From Sungkyunkwania multivorans (GTDB lineage: Bacteria > Bacteroidota > Bacteroidia > Flavobacteriales > Flavobacteriaceae), in NCBI RefSeq assembly GCF_042675645.1, contig NZ_JBHTJH010000017.1, positions 372,001-436,000 of the forward strand: a stretch of 64,000 nucleotides of DNA, in the 5' to 3' direction. A model generated the notes under the pieces. That model was not told the DNA's origin, did no database searches, and saw nothing but the letters and a program-made list of their open reading frames with translations. Both the position numbers and the translations under genes were made by a program. How positions within the stretch are numbered: the first letter of the stretch is position 1; the number at the start of each line of letters is the position of its first letter. Positions 27,501-35,612 of this stretch are shown piece by piece.

Positions 27501-27970
27501 AAAGCGTATTTAAGATAGGTAAGATTTTTCTTAAAGTTAATAGCTATGTTGAACGGTATGGGCGTGAGCTCAGCAGACTTCTGATCGATACTTGCAACCA
27601 AAAGCTCGGACTGCTTCCTACTGTCGGACAGTTGTAATACATTGAGCAATTTGTCATTGACCTCGGGGAAGTGTGCACCAATCATCGATGAGGCCATTTT
27701 TTTATCAATTCCCTTTTTGAGCTTGAACAAATGCGCCAGTGGAATAGCGACGAACCTAACGAATAACGTCAGCTCTATCAATACAAAACACCAGAAAAGT
27801 ACCGTACGTGCTAGTGGTTCTAGCCATAGAAAATACTCTATGAACAACGTGATTATGAAATACAGCAACCCTATCGCAAAAAATAAAATTGCTCCCCTTA
27901 TCAGTTGGTTGGCATAGTACTTCTTTATAAACCTTTCAAGTTTATTCTCTACATGTTCAAAACTATTCAC
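24524..27970 (-). CDS. DUF4175 family large coiled-coil membrane protein
   Basis: This 1148-aa protein has three predicted N-terminal membrane helices (about 25-45, 55-78, 150-168) and a periplasmic beta-rich region (about 180-480). A very long Lys/Glu/Gln coiled-coil follows (about 480-800), then a Gly/Ser/Lys-rich low-complexity stretch (about 935-1010) and a C-terminal helical part. This matches the Bacteroidota DUF4175 family; the role is unknown. It heads the run DUF4175-ybeY-mnmG-lipoprotein-methyltransferase. Shadow reading frames over the coiled-coil are long on the opposite strand and are not genes. Confidence 0.87.
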   Translation of the reverse strand: MNSFEHVENKLERFIKKYYANQLIRGAILFFAIGLLYFIITLFIEYFLWLEPLARTVLFWCFVLIELTLFVRFVAIPLAHLFKLKKGIDKKMASSMIGAHFPEVNDKLLNVLQLSDSRKQSELLVASIDQKSAELTPIPFNIAINFKKNLTYLKYAFLPLLIILLVYFSGNINWFTDSYERIVNHTTAYEPPAPFRFFVVSDELRAIENTPFYVEVKVVGEALPQNAQIIVDGQRHFLKNSGSGSFSYVFERPKEDMVFSLFANGVNSKDYTIEVVKIPSLVSFEMLLDYPSYTGKKDEVYNSTGNALIPEGTRVTWNLIGQETTGIDMFMGDSIYSFKAEENGFSYSQRIFNSSEYELATSNNELKHYERLGFSLDVVKDQYPQIEVKEAKDSMLVEEKMFYGQVSDDYAVDKLVLVYYPTMNEEKKVSIALDIEKQAIDQFVYAFPNGLEIDEGMSYSLYFEVIDNDVFRKGKKTKSQTFTYRKLTTEEKENELLEQQKETIDSFDDTLKKLKDQKTQLKEISKTQKERNNLNFNDRKQLENFLKRQGEQESMMKKFTEELKENLEQFQKEETKEDEYKKLLKERLERQQKELEKNEELMKELEKLADKMNKDELSQKLEELAKQQQNNERSLEQVLELTKRYYVAQKAEKMQQELAKLAEKQDELSKKEGKENTKEKQDALNQEFKDLQKQMEELKKDNEDLKRPMKIDIDKKSEQEVEKNQREASEELEKIEKEEKNENTSEQEKQESLEQQQNAQKQARTNQKRAAQKLKKMSQQMKQGLPSGGGGDSPQEDAEALRQILDNLVLFSFDQEALLEQFRQMDNSSSGFASKLKKQFELRDLFEHVDDSLFSLSLRQPKISEQVNENITNVYFNIDKSLERLAENQIFQGVGNQQYALTSANELASFLSDVLDNMEASMGSGQGSGSKSRGFQLPDIIQSQDQLNEQMKKGMKQGKDGKPQSSGQGKEGKKDGGEKEGKNGQKGEGDSKGGQEGKNRNDGQGNAESDSEMLFEIYKQQQQLRQALEKQLEDRDGEKVLGKDGQRLVKEMEQIENKLLEQGLTNQVLQQMIQLKHQLLKLENAAFEQGQKEERESETNTKSFTLPQVPQSPSELQYFNQIEILNRQVLPLRQIYKRKVQSYFKDND

Positions 27971-28027
27971 AACACTATCCTTCTATTAACTTATAAACTT
28001 ACAATTTTATTTTTAGCGCGCTTTCAT

Positions 28028-28035
28028 TAACTTTG
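28028..28035 (+). promoter_or_regulatory. -7 element of the alkB promoter
   Basis: TAACTTTG matches TAnnTTTG, 27 nt upstream of the alkB ATG. The -33 region has no clear TTG. Confidence 0.5.
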
Positions 28036-28062
28036 ATAAGCTTGTGTTAAAACAAAACATCT

Positions 28063-29106
28063 ATGAACGACTTAAAATATCTCAGCGCCTATACCATTCC
28101 TGTTGTTGGATTATTAGGAATAACACTCCAAGGATATTGGAGCTTTGCCACACCGATCTATGCGTTTGGCATCATCCCAATTTTAGAATTACTGCTCCCT
28201 TTGGATACCGATAACCTATCAGAAGAAGAACGCACAGAGAAACTCTCCAACCCTTTGTTCGACTGGCTCTTGTACTTGAACGTTCCATTGGTGTTTGGCA
28301 TTATCATCTACTCTTTGTTCATCCTTACTACCTCTCCTTTGGTCATTTATGAGATTGTTGGTATGGTGTTCTCCGTTGGCATCGTGCTCGGATATGCCAT
28401 TAATGTGGCCCACGAACTGGGGCATAGAAAAAAAGCCTTCGAGCGTTTTCTAGGTAAGCTTTTATTGCTTCCATCTCACTATATGCATTTTTATATCGAA
28501 CATAACTTTGGTCATCACCAAATGGCCGCCACAAAAGAAGACCCTGCTACTGCAAAATATAATCAAACGGTCTATTCATTTTGGATCACTTCGGTCTTTA
28601 GACAATATCTTAGCGCTTGGAAAATTCAAAAGCAACTTCTTAAACGCGATCAACGATCTTTCTTTTCGATAAAGAACGATATGCTTTGGTACAGCATTTT
28701 CCAACTAAGCTATCTTTTTGTCATTTATCAATTCTTTGATCTTAAAGGACTCCTTTTTGCATTGGCCATTGGTATCGTCGGTTTTCTATTGTTAGAAACC
28801 ATCAACTATATCGAACATTATGGCTTGGTTAGAAAAAAAATGAACTCTGGCCGTTACGAGCGGGTAAGAGAAATTCACTCCTGGAACAGCAATCACGTCA
28901 TTGGCCGAGTTGTCCTATACGAATTGACCCGGCATAGCGATCATCATTATCGCGCCGCTAAAAAGTATCAAATCTTGGATTATCACGATATTAGCCCACA
29001 AATGCCTTTCGGTTATCCGACATCCATGGTGATGTCGCTGATACCTCCCTTATGGTTTGGGGTAATGAACAAACGTGTTCCGCAAGAAATGAAAGAGGCT
29101 GCTTAG
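28063..29106 (+). CDS. alkB: Alkane 1-monooxygenase (AlkB)
   Basis: This integral-membrane non-haem di-iron hydroxylase converts alkanes to 1-alkanols, taking electrons from rubredoxin. It is 347 aa with about six membrane helices. All histidine boxes are intact: HELGH (117-121), EHNFGHH (146-152), the AlkB-specific NYIEHYGL (248-255) and RHSDHH (290-295). The HYG motif separates true alkane hydroxylases from other membrane desaturases. No rubredoxin or rubredoxin reductase gene is adjacent, so electron partners must be elsewhere. Its stop codon lies in the terminator hairpin. Confidence 0.92.
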   Translation: MNDLKYLSAYTIPVVGLLGITLQGYWSFATPIYAFGIIPILELLLPLDTDNLSEEERTEKLSNPLFDWLLYLNVPLVFGIIIYSLFILTTSPLVIYEIVGMVFSVGIVLGYAINVAHELGHRKKAFERFLGKLLLLPSHYMHFYIEHNFGHHQMAATKEDPATAKYNQTVYSFWITSVFRQYLSAWKIQKQLLKRDQRSFFSIKNDMLWYSIFQLSYLFVIYQFFDLKGLLFALAIGIVGFLLLETINYIEHYGLVRKKMNSGRYERVREIHSWNSNHVIGRVVLYELTRHSDHHYRAAKKYQILDYHDISPQMPFGYPTSMVMSLIPPLWFGVMNKRVPQEMKEAA

Positions 29107-29119
29107 CCTCTTTTTTCTT
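29092..29119 (+). terminator. Terminator of alkB
   Basis: Perfect 9-bp stem AAAGAGGCT / AGCCTCTTT (29092-29100, 29105-29113) with a 4-nt loop, followed by a T run. It includes the last alkB codons and its stop. Confidence 0.85.
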
Positions 29120-29130
29120 TACATAACTCC

Positions 29131-29138
29131 TATCTTTG
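29131..29138 (+). promoter_or_regulatory. -7 element of the gltX promoter
   Basis: TATCTTTG matches TAnnTTTG, 23 nt upstream of the gltX ATG. The leader also carries AAAGGAG 4 nt before the start, an unusually good Shine-Dalgarno-like sequence for this genome. Confidence 0.55.
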
Positions 29139-29161
29139 CACTCTCATATAAAAGGAGAAAA

Positions 29162-30673
29162 ATGTCAAAGACCGTCCGTGTAAGATTTGCGCCAAGCCCC
29201 ACAGGGCCCCTTCATATTGGAGGTGTGCGCACTGCGCTCTTCAATTATCTATTTGCTAAAAAGCATCAAGGGACATTTGTTCTAAGAATAGAGGATACCG
29301 ACCAAAACAGATTTGTCGATGGTGCAGAGAAATATATTATCGATGCCTTGAACTGGTGTGGAATTCCGTTTGACGAAGGACCTGGTAAAGATGGTGATTT
29401 TGGTCCCTATCGCCAAAGTGAGCGAAAAAATTTGTATAAAAAATACGCCGACCAACTCATTTCAAATGGCCATGCCTACTATGCCTTTGATACTGCCGAA
29501 GAATTGAACGATCATCGTAGCGAACACGAACAAAAAGGAAAGACCTTTATCTATAACTGGCACAATCGCTTGAAGTTGAAAAATTCTTTATCACTTTCCA
29601 ACGAAGAGGTTCAGGCAAAATTAGATGCCGGCGACGATCATGTCATTCGCTTCAAATCTCCAGAGAACGAAACTTTAAAATTACAAGATATCATTCGTGG
29701 TGAAATTACCATCGATACCAATATCCTAGACGACAAGGTTCTCTTTAAAAGTGATGGCATGCCTACTTACCATTTGGCCAATATCGTCGACGACCATTTG
29801 ATGGAGATCACACATGTGATCAGAGGTGAGGAATGGCTGCCCTCTTTGGCATTGCATGTATTGCTGTATCGTGCCTTTGGATGGAACGCTCCAGAATTTG
29901 CACATTTGCCATTGATTCTAAAGCCAACTGGCAAAGGAAAGTTGAGCAAACGCGATGGTGACAAGCTAGGGTTCCCGGTATTTCCACTGGCGTGGAAAGA
30001 TCCTCATACTAGTGATGTTTCACGTGGTTATCGGGAAGATGGCTATTTCCCAGAGGCTGTTGTTAACTTCTTGGCATTCCTAGGATGGCATCCCGGTACC
30101 GACCAAGAACTATTCAGTTTGAACGAATTGGTAAGCGCCTTTGATCTGTCGAGAGTACATAAAGCAGGTGCAAGATTTGATCCGGACAAGACCAAGTGGT
30201 ACAACCAACAATATCTTCAGCAGAAAAGTGATAAAGAGATTGCCATCTTATTCTCTCAACTCTTAACCACCAAGAATATCTCAACGATACTTGATGTTAC
30301 ATCGGTTGTTTCGATGATAAAGGAAAGAGCCACCTTTGTAAGCGACCTTTGGGACTTTGGCCAATTTTTCTTTGTGGCTCCCCGGGAATATGACGCCAAA
30401 GCTGCTAAAAAGGCCTGGAAAGAGGATACCCCTCATTTGATGCAAGAACTTTTAGGTCTTTTAGAGTCTATCGATGATTTTACGACTGCCAATCTACAAG
30501 AAATTGTGAAAAGTTGGATCGGTGCAAAGGAAATCGGATTTGGGAAAGTGATGATGCCGCTTCGATTGAGTTTGGTCGGATCGCTATCTGGACCCGATGT
30601 CTTTGAGATCGCTTCGATGTTGGGTAAACAGGAGACGATCTTTCGAATTGAAAAGGCTATTGACACCCTATAA
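29162..30673 (+). CDS. gltX: Glutamyl-tRNA synthetase
   Basis: This class I synthetase charges tRNA-Glu. It is 503 aa. The N-terminus RVRFAPSPTGPLHIGG contains the HIGH-type motif HIGG at residues 18-21. RIEDTDQNR follows, and the second ATP motif is KLSKRDG (about residue 260). Since glnS is also in the window, this enzyme is expected to be discriminating for tRNA-Glu. It is monocistronic with a promoter and a terminator on either side. Confidence 0.96.
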   Translation: MSKTVRVRFAPSPTGPLHIGGVRTALFNYLFAKKHQGTFVLRIEDTDQNRFVDGAEKYIIDALNWCGIPFDEGPGKDGDFGPYRQSERKNLYKKYADQLISNGHAYYAFDTAEELNDHRSEHEQKGKTFIYNWHNRLKLKNSLSLSNEEVQAKLDAGDDHVIRFKSPENETLKLQDIIRGEITIDTNILDDKVLFKSDGMPTYHLANIVDDHLMEITHVIRGEEWLPSLALHVLLYRAFGWNAPEFAHLPLILKPTGKGKLSKRDGDKLGFPVFPLAWKDPHTSDVSRGYREDGYFPEAVVNFLAFLGWHPGTDQELFSLNELVSAFDLSRVHKAGARFDPDKTKWYNQQYLQQKSDKEIAILFSQLLTTKNISTILDVTSVVSMIKERATFVSDLWDFGQFFFVAPREYDAKAAKKAWKEDTPHLMQELLGLLESIDDFTTANLQEIVKSWIGAKEIGFGKVMMPLRLSLVGSLSGPDVFEIASMLGKQETIFRIEKAIDTL

Positions 30674-30680
30674 AATAGAA

Positions 30681-30713
30681 AAACCGAATCCTTACTGATT
30701 CGGTTTTTTTAAT
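30681..30713 (+). terminator. Terminator of gltX
   Basis: Perfect 10-bp stem AAACCGAATC / GATTCGGTTT (30681-30690, 30697-30706) with a 6-nt loop and a run of T. Confidence 0.9.
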
Positions 30714-30727
30714 AATGTTTTGTTGTT

Positions 30728-31402
30728 CTAAAAGTAGAAGATCACCGATCCCGAAAGGATGCCTTGCCTTCCTTTGAATTTATCTTCATCTGGGTCCAAC
30801 CCTTTTCCGTTGAGCTTGTCGAGAATGTTGTTCACCCCGAATTGATACTGGCCTCTAAATTTTAGTGACCTAGAGCCCGCAGTGAAGCCAAGTAATAAAT
30901 TCACATTGAATCCAGAAACTTCCCTTATTTCATTGGCCGTGACATCGGTAAGGCCATTGACCAAAATTTCTTCCTGACTTTTATTCTTAAGCTTTAACTT
31001 ATCGTTGATCTGGATGGATGGCCCAAAATCTATATAAAGATGATCTCTTGCAATTTTATAATGCCCTAAGAAAAAGAATTGAACAGCTTGTAGTTTGTAC
31101 TCGATATCAGTTTCGCTATTATCGCTAATATCTGTTCCGGTAACCTTAAAATTGTTATCATAAAACTGAATACCGAAACTAACATCATACCATCGGTGTT
31201 CAATGCCCCCCTTTACATGCAGGCCACCTGTGACACCAATACCCGTTGTGGTTTCGAAGGCATCGGTATTAATGTTGTAACTAGCCGCACCAACAGTGAT
31301 ACCATATCCGCTTTCGATACGATAACTGGGACGTTGTGCAAAAACATTTGTAACAAAACACCATGAGAGTGCTACTAATAGGAGAGATTGCTTAAAATTC
31401 AT
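30728..31402 (-). CDS. Outer-membrane beta-barrel protein (PorT-like), function unknown
   Basis: This is a 224-aa secreted protein. The signal peptide ends in FAQ at about residue 23. The mature part is made of alternating amphipathic strands with many Gly and aromatic residues (GYGITVGAASYNI, HRWYDVSFGIQFYDNNF, FNVNLLLGFTAGSRSL) and ends with GSVIFYF; a C-terminal Phe is typical of outer-membrane barrels. It fits the outer-membrane beta-barrel group near PorT. Ligand or role cannot be read. It is divergent from the SPFH gene. Confidence 0.78.
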   Translation of the reverse strand: MNFKQSLLLVALSWCFVTNVFAQRPSYRIESGYGITVGAASYNINTDAFETTTGIGVTGGLHVKGGIEHRWYDVSFGIQFYDNNFKVTGTDISDNSETDIEYKLQAVQFFFLGHYKIARDHLYIDFGPSIQINDKLKLKNKSQEEILVNGLTDVTANEIREVSGFNVNLLLGFTAGSRSLKFRGQYQFGVNNILDKLNGKGLDPDEDKFKGRQGILSGSVIFYF

Positions 31403-31427
31403 GTTACTTGGGGTTCTAATAGATGGG

Positions 31428-31457
31428 CAAAAATAGCTTTTTTATTGTAACTTCCAA
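31428..31457 (-). promoter_or_regulatory. Promoter of the beta-barrel protein gene
   Basis: Minus-strand TATTTTTG (31428-31435) with a TTG 19 nt upstream (31455-31457), matching the Bacteroidota promoter pattern. Confidence 0.65.
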
Positions 31458-31492
31458 TTTAATTCACTAACACTTAAAAAATTACACCAACT

Positions 31493-32419
31493 ATGGGCTA
31501 TTTTATTTATGTCTTGATCTTTTTTGGCTTCATCATCTTTATTTCTTCTTTTTTCATCGTAAAACAGCAAACTGCCGCCATTATAGAACGCTTTGGTCGC
31601 TTTCAAAGTATACGGCAGTCTGGATTACAGCTAAAAATTCCATTGGTCGACAGGATCGCTGGACGGTTAAGTTTAAAGATTCAGCAATTGGATGTTATCG
31701 TAGAGACCAAGACCTTGGATGACGTTTTCGTTAAACTGAAAGTTTCTGTACAATACATGGTCATAAAGACAAAGGTATATGATGCCTTCTATAAATTGGA
31801 TTACCCACATGATCAGATCACAAGTTATGTATTTGATGTAGTTCGTGCCGAAGTACCAAAAATGAAACTTGATGATGTCTTTGTTAAGAAAGATGATATT
31901 GCTATTGCGGTAAAAACAGAATTGAATGATGCGATGTTGGATTATGGTTACGACATCATAAAAACCTTGGTCACCGATATTGATCCCGATTCTCAGGTGA
32001 AGGCCGCTATGAATCGAATAAACGCGGCTGAGCGTGAAAAGATCGCAGCGCAGTTTGAAGGAGATGCAGCACGTATCTTGATCGTTGAAAAAGCAAAGGC
32101 CGAGGCAGAGAGCAAGCGTCTACAAGGACAAGGTATCGCCGATCAACGACGAGAAATTGCGCGTGGATTGGAAGAATCTGTAGAGGTCTTGAACAAAGTT
32201 GGTATCAATAGCCAGGAAGCTTCTGCCTTGATCGTTGTTACCCAGCATTACGATACCTTGCAATCCATAGGTGAGGAGACCAATAGCAATTTGATCTTGC
32301 TGCCCAACTCACCACAAGCCGGTAGCGATATGCTAAACAATATGGTAGCTTCCTTTACGGCGAGCAATCAAATCGGCGAGGCTATGAAGGCTGCTAAGGA
32401 TAAGAAAAAAGAGGAGTAG
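31493..32419 (+). CDS. SPFH/band 7 (stomatin-like) membrane protein
   Basis: This 308-aa protein has one N-terminal membrane helix (about 4-22), then an SPFH domain beginning VKQQTAAIIERFGRFQSIRQSGLQLKIP. It contains the signature LDDVFVKLKVSVQYMV and a helical coiled-coil (about 180-235, KAKAEAESKRLQGQGIADQRREIARG). The closest types are stomatin and HIR-like membrane scaffolds that oligomerise in detergent-resistant membranes. No NfeD gene is adjacent. It is monocistronic, followed by a terminator. Confidence 0.9.
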   Translation: MGYFIYVLIFFGFIIFISSFFIVKQQTAAIIERFGRFQSIRQSGLQLKIPLVDRIAGRLSLKIQQLDVIVETKTLDDVFVKLKVSVQYMVIKTKVYDAFYKLDYPHDQITSYVFDVVRAEVPKMKLDDVFVKKDDIAIAVKTELNDAMLDYGYDIIKTLVTDIDPDSQVKAAMNRINAAEREKIAAQFEGDAARILIVEKAKAEAESKRLQGQGIADQRREIARGLEESVEVLNKVGINSQEASALIVVTQHYDTLQSIGEETNSNLILLPNSPQAGSDMLNNMVASFTASNQIGEAMKAAKDKKKEE

Positions 32420-32443
32420 TAAGTCTCAATTTGCCAGTTGGCG

Positions 32444-32475
32444 CCCGAAATCTTCCAAGGTTTCGGGTTTTTTAT
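32444..32475 (+). terminator. Terminator of the SPFH gene
   Basis: Perfect 7-bp stem CCCGAAA / TTTCGGG (32444-32450, 32461-32467) with a 10-nt loop and a T-rich run. The rest of the gap to 32674 contains no gene or RNA that I can support. Confidence 0.8.
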
Positions 32476-32674
32476 TTTGATTCGGATAAAAAGCTATATA
32501 AGCGCTACTGTTAAAAGATCTTTGGTGATTCCGTCCTTGTGTCTTCTATAAAAATAAAAGTCGCTTAAAACGCCTTATTTCATGCCACTTTCAATAAGTA
32601 AATTTTATCAAATAACTTAGGATATTGCGATTATCTATGATAGTCGAAAGCTATGGTGAGTGATGATAAAATAG

Positions 32675-32703
32675 AAAACCCCGAACAGTCGTTTCGAGGT
32701 TTT
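32675..32703 (-). terminator. Terminator of the 291-aa secreted protein gene
   Basis: Minus-strand stem AAAACCTCGA / TCGGGGTTTT (32694-32703, 32675-32684) of 10 bp with one G-U pair. Read on the plus strand it would carry a C-A mismatch, so it serves the minus-strand gene. Confidence 0.7.
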
Positions 32704-32722
32704 TATCTTAAAATTTTTTAGT

Positions 32723-33598
32723 CTATAAGTTTCCGTTGTTGATCAACCAGCGAATTGCTTTTGATATTCGCTCGTACAGTCCATCGGTTGGATTATTGAA
32801 GTTCAATTCTTCTATAGAATATTCTTTAAATGGAAGGTACGACTTGAAAATTCCATCTTTTCCTACTTGCAATGATCCTAGTGGTATTCCTTGCAGGGTG
32901 TAAAAATACAGCTTTGGATCCGACTCAGTCGACGGCTTGAAATTGTCCGAACTGCCACCGATGATCTGCTCGGCAGCAATTTCTGCAATGACCTTGGCGA
33001 TCGTCTTCTTATCTTGAATGATGTTATAGTGCGTCTCAAACGTCTCCATATCCTTCTTGATGGTCTTATTGAAAATGACAAAAATGTCCTTGGTATAGTC
33101 GCGTTCTACAATACTGATATCCGACTCAAATACGCGTTGTTCCTCGATGGCCATTTCTTTGATCTCTAAAGGGATCTCGTAAGGAAAATCCAGTCGCATC
33201 TCTTCAACTCCCTCTAATGACAAGGCACCTTCACTCATCACATTGTACTTCGCTAAAAACTTGATGATATCATCTCTGGTCCAAGTAAGGTCCTCTTTCT
33301 TCAGACCTATTTTGGTGCTATCTGTTGGAAAAGACACTTCGATATACTCAAAGCCTCTATCGCTATAATAAATTGGAGAGGGCATCTTCTTTTTGCGGAC
33401 CTCCACTACTTTCACCGTATCTATATCTTGAAGCGATACCACATTGCCTTCTTCTGTCTCATCAACTTTCAAGGTGCCATAGTATACCTTGTCTACATAA
33501 AGTTGATCCTTCTTCTTCAGCTTAATTTTCTGTGCAAAACCGACACTGGTGAGCATCAGGCATGTTAGGAGTAGGTGTAAATTTTTCATTTTGTTCAT
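32723..33598 (-). CDS. Secreted protein of unknown function
   Basis: This is a 291-aa protein with a signal peptide ending VGFAQ (residues 1-22, or from the second Met at residue 4). The mature part is acidic and hydrophilic. It contains KKKDQLYVDKVYYGTL, DYTKDIFVIFNKTIKKDME and, near the end, RISKAIRWLINNGNL. I do not recognise a domain, and no catalytic motif is visible. It appears to be a single-gene unit with its own promoter and terminator. Confidence 0.72.
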   Translation of the reverse strand: MNKMKNLHLLLTCLMLTSVGFAQKIKLKKKDQLYVDKVYYGTLKVDETEEGNVVSLQDIDTVKVVEVRKKKMPSPIYYSDRGFEYIEVSFPTDSTKIGLKKEDLTWTRDDIIKFLAKYNVMSEGALSLEGVEEMRLDFPYEIPLEIKEMAIEEQRVFESDISIVERDYTKDIFVIFNKTIKKDMETFETHYNIIQDKKTIAKVIAEIAAEQIIGGSSDNFKPSTESDPKLYFYTLQGIPLGSLQVGKDGIFKSYLPFKEYSIEELNFNNPTDGLYERISKAIRWLINNGNL

Positions 33599-33623
33599 CT
33601 TTGATTCATCTGGGTATCTGCTT

Positions 33624-33654
33624 CAAACATAATACTATAAAACAACAAACCCAA
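33624..33654 (-). promoter_or_regulatory. Promoter of the 291-aa secreted protein gene
   Basis: Minus-strand TATGTTTG (33624-33631) with a TTG 20 nt upstream (33652-33654). Confidence 0.65.
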
Positions 33655-33697
33655 AACTTTACAGTTTCGGGCTGTACTATTTAGGCGTATTGAAGAG

Positions 33698-35383
33698 CTA
33701 TTTCTGTTCTATTTTCGCCCAAGTATCTCTTAATCCTACAGTTTTGTTGAACACAATCGTCTTCATCGTGGTATCTCGATCTACGCAGAAATAACCCAAA
33801 CGTTGAAACTGAACGCGATCTCCTTCTTTGAGTGTTTTTAGACTGGGCTCTGCATATCCGGTTATTACTTCTAGCGACTTTGGATTTACAAATTCCATAA
33901 AGTCCTTATCCTTATGAGTATCTGGTGAAGCCTCTGTGAACAAACGATCGTACTGACGCACCTCAACTTCTATGGCGTGCGGTACGGATACCCAATGCAG
34001 GGTTCCTTTGACCTTTCGTTTAGATTCTTCCGTTCCGCTTCCACTTCTGCTCTTTTCATCATATGTACATTGAACTTCGATGATATTCCCGGCTTCATCT
34101 TTAGTACAACTCTCTGCCTTGATAATATAACCGTTTTTTAATCGGACCTCCCCTCCTAGTTTCAATCTAAAGAATTTGCGATTGGCCTCCTCTCTAAAGT
34201 CGTCCTTTTCGATGTAGATCTCTCTTGAGAAAGGAACTTTTCGCGTTCCAGCCGCTTCATCTTCAGGATTATTCTCCGCTTCCAACCACTCTTCCTCTCC
34301 TTCTGGATAATTGGTGATCACTACCTTCAAAGGATCTAAAACTGCCATCACACGGGGTGCGATCTTATTCAAGTCTTCACGGGCACAGAATTCCAGAAGT
34401 GACACATCAATCAGATTTTCGCGTTTAGCAATTCCAATGGTATCCGCAAAGTTTCGTATCGAAACTGGCGTGTATCCTCTTCTTCGTAACCCCGAGATGG
34501 TTGGCATTCTAGGATCATCCCAGCCACTTACAATACCATCTTCTACAAGACGAAGCAGCTTTCGCTTGCTTACCACTGTGTGGCTCAAATTTCTACGTGC
34601 AAACTCGCGCTGTTTTGACCTTATGTCCTTTGGTGAATAGCGCGTAACTTGATCTAGGAACCAATCATAAAGATCTCGATGCGGTCTAAATTCTAGCGTA
34701 CATAGCGAATGCGTGATCTGCTCGATATAGTCACTTTCCCCGTGCGTCCAATCGTACATGGGATAAATGCACCAATCATTTCCAGTACGGTGATGATGTT
34801 TATGCAATATCCTGTATAAGACCGGATCTCTCATCAACATATTTGGAGAGGCCATATCGATCTTCGCTCTCAACACATGTGCCCCTTCCTGAAAATCCCC
34901 GTTCTTCATACGCTCAAAGAGCTCCAGATTTTCCTCTATTGAACGATCTCTGTACGGACTCGCATTACCAGGTTCAGTCGGTGTTCCTTTTTGAGCAGCC
35001 ATTTCCTCAGAGGTTTGGCTATCTACATAGGCTTTCCCTTCCTTGATCAGGGCAACGGCCCAATCATATAATTGTTGAAAGTAATCCGACGCATATCGTT
35101 CTTCCGCCCATTTAAAACCAAGCCATTCTACATCCCTTTTAATGGCGTCCACGTATTCTTGCTCTTCTTTGGTCGGATTGGTGTCATCAAAACGCAGATT
35201 TACAGGGGCGTTGTATTTCAATCCTAAACCAAAATTCAAGCAAATAGCACTGGCATGGCCTATATGCAGGTAGCCGTTTGGCTCGGGTGGAAATCTAAAG
35301 CGAAGACTGTCTTTTGTGTATCCTTCCTTTAGATCATCTTCTATGATATGCTCGATAAAATTGAGCGAACGTTCTTCTGACAT
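33698..35383 (-). CDS. glnS: Glutaminyl-tRNA synthetase
   Basis: This class I synthetase directly charges tRNA-Gln, so the indirect GatCAB route is not needed for Gln. It is 561 aa. The N-terminus has RFPPEPNGYLHIGHA with the HIGH motif at residues 40-43, DDTNPTKEEQEYVD and the KMSKS-like VVSKRKL (about residue 270). The C-terminal anticodon-binding beta-barrels are complete. Its -7 promoter element ends four nt before the ATG, suggesting a leaderless mRNA. Confidence 0.96.
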   Translation of the reverse strand: MSEERSLNFIEHIIEDDLKEGYTKDSLRFRFPPEPNGYLHIGHASAICLNFGLGLKYNAPVNLRFDDTNPTKEEQEYVDAIKRDVEWLGFKWAEERYASDYFQQLYDWAVALIKEGKAYVDSQTSEEMAAQKGTPTEPGNASPYRDRSIEENLELFERMKNGDFQEGAHVLRAKIDMASPNMLMRDPVLYRILHKHHHRTGNDWCIYPMYDWTHGESDYIEQITHSLCTLEFRPHRDLYDWFLDQVTRYSPKDIRSKQREFARRNLSHTVVSKRKLLRLVEDGIVSGWDDPRMPTISGLRRRGYTPVSIRNFADTIGIAKRENLIDVSLLEFCAREDLNKIAPRVMAVLDPLKVVITNYPEGEEEWLEAENNPEDEAAGTRKVPFSREIYIEKDDFREEANRKFFRLKLGGEVRLKNGYIIKAESCTKDEAGNIIEVQCTYDEKSRSGSGTEESKRKVKGTLHWVSVPHAIEVEVRQYDRLFTEASPDTHKDKDFMEFVNPKSLEVITGYAEPSLKTLKEGDRVQFQRLGYFCVDRDTTMKTIVFNKTVGLRDTWAKIEQK

Positions 35384-35387
35384 ACTT

Positions 35388-35395
35388 CAAAAATA
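35388..35395 (-). promoter_or_regulatory. -7 element of glnS, four bases before the ATG
   Basis: Minus-strand TATTTTTG matches TAnnTTTG and ends four nt before the glnS ATG (35381-35383). A TTG lies 24 nt upstream, one beyond the usual spacing. The geometry is the same as at holB. Confidence 0.55.
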
Positions 35396-35433
35396 TAAGG
35401 TCGATCCTTTTATGGTATTCAATTGTAAGTAAA

Positions 35434-35461
35434 AAGATTCCCGCTTTAGCGGGAGTGACAT
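35434..35461. repeat. Short palindromic repeat (GTCAYTCC...GGAATCT type)
   Basis: AGATTCCCGCTTTAGCGGGA followed by GTGAC forms a hairpin with stem TCCCGCT / AGCGGGA. It has the same outline (GTCA-TCC...GGAATCT on the other strand) as the longer element at 50.37 kb. Such units are common in Bacteroidota intergenic DNA. It lies between divergent glnS and folB. Confidence 0.6.
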
Positions 35462-35585
35462 TTAATGTGTTGCAAAGGTATCAAAAGCCCCTTAACCCTC
35501 AAAGGTGGAACCTTAAATTGTATTTAATTTCAGTTTAGTGTGCTAACTATCTTTGACAAGACTAAAAGGCTTTGCAATTATTGTC

Positions 35586-35593
35586 TAATTTTG
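35586..35593 (+). promoter_or_regulatory. -7 element of the folB promoter
   Basis: TAATTTTG matches TAnnTTTG, 19 nt upstream of the folB ATG. A second candidate, TATCTTTG, lies further up at 35548-35555. Confidence 0.5.
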
Positions 35594-35612
35594 CCTACAG
35601 TTAAATATTGAG

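Noticed and set aside
30016..30031. TGTTTCACGTGG in gltX resembling parS
   Set aside because: The last four bases do not match and the sequence encodes a conserved VSRGY segment, so chance is likely.
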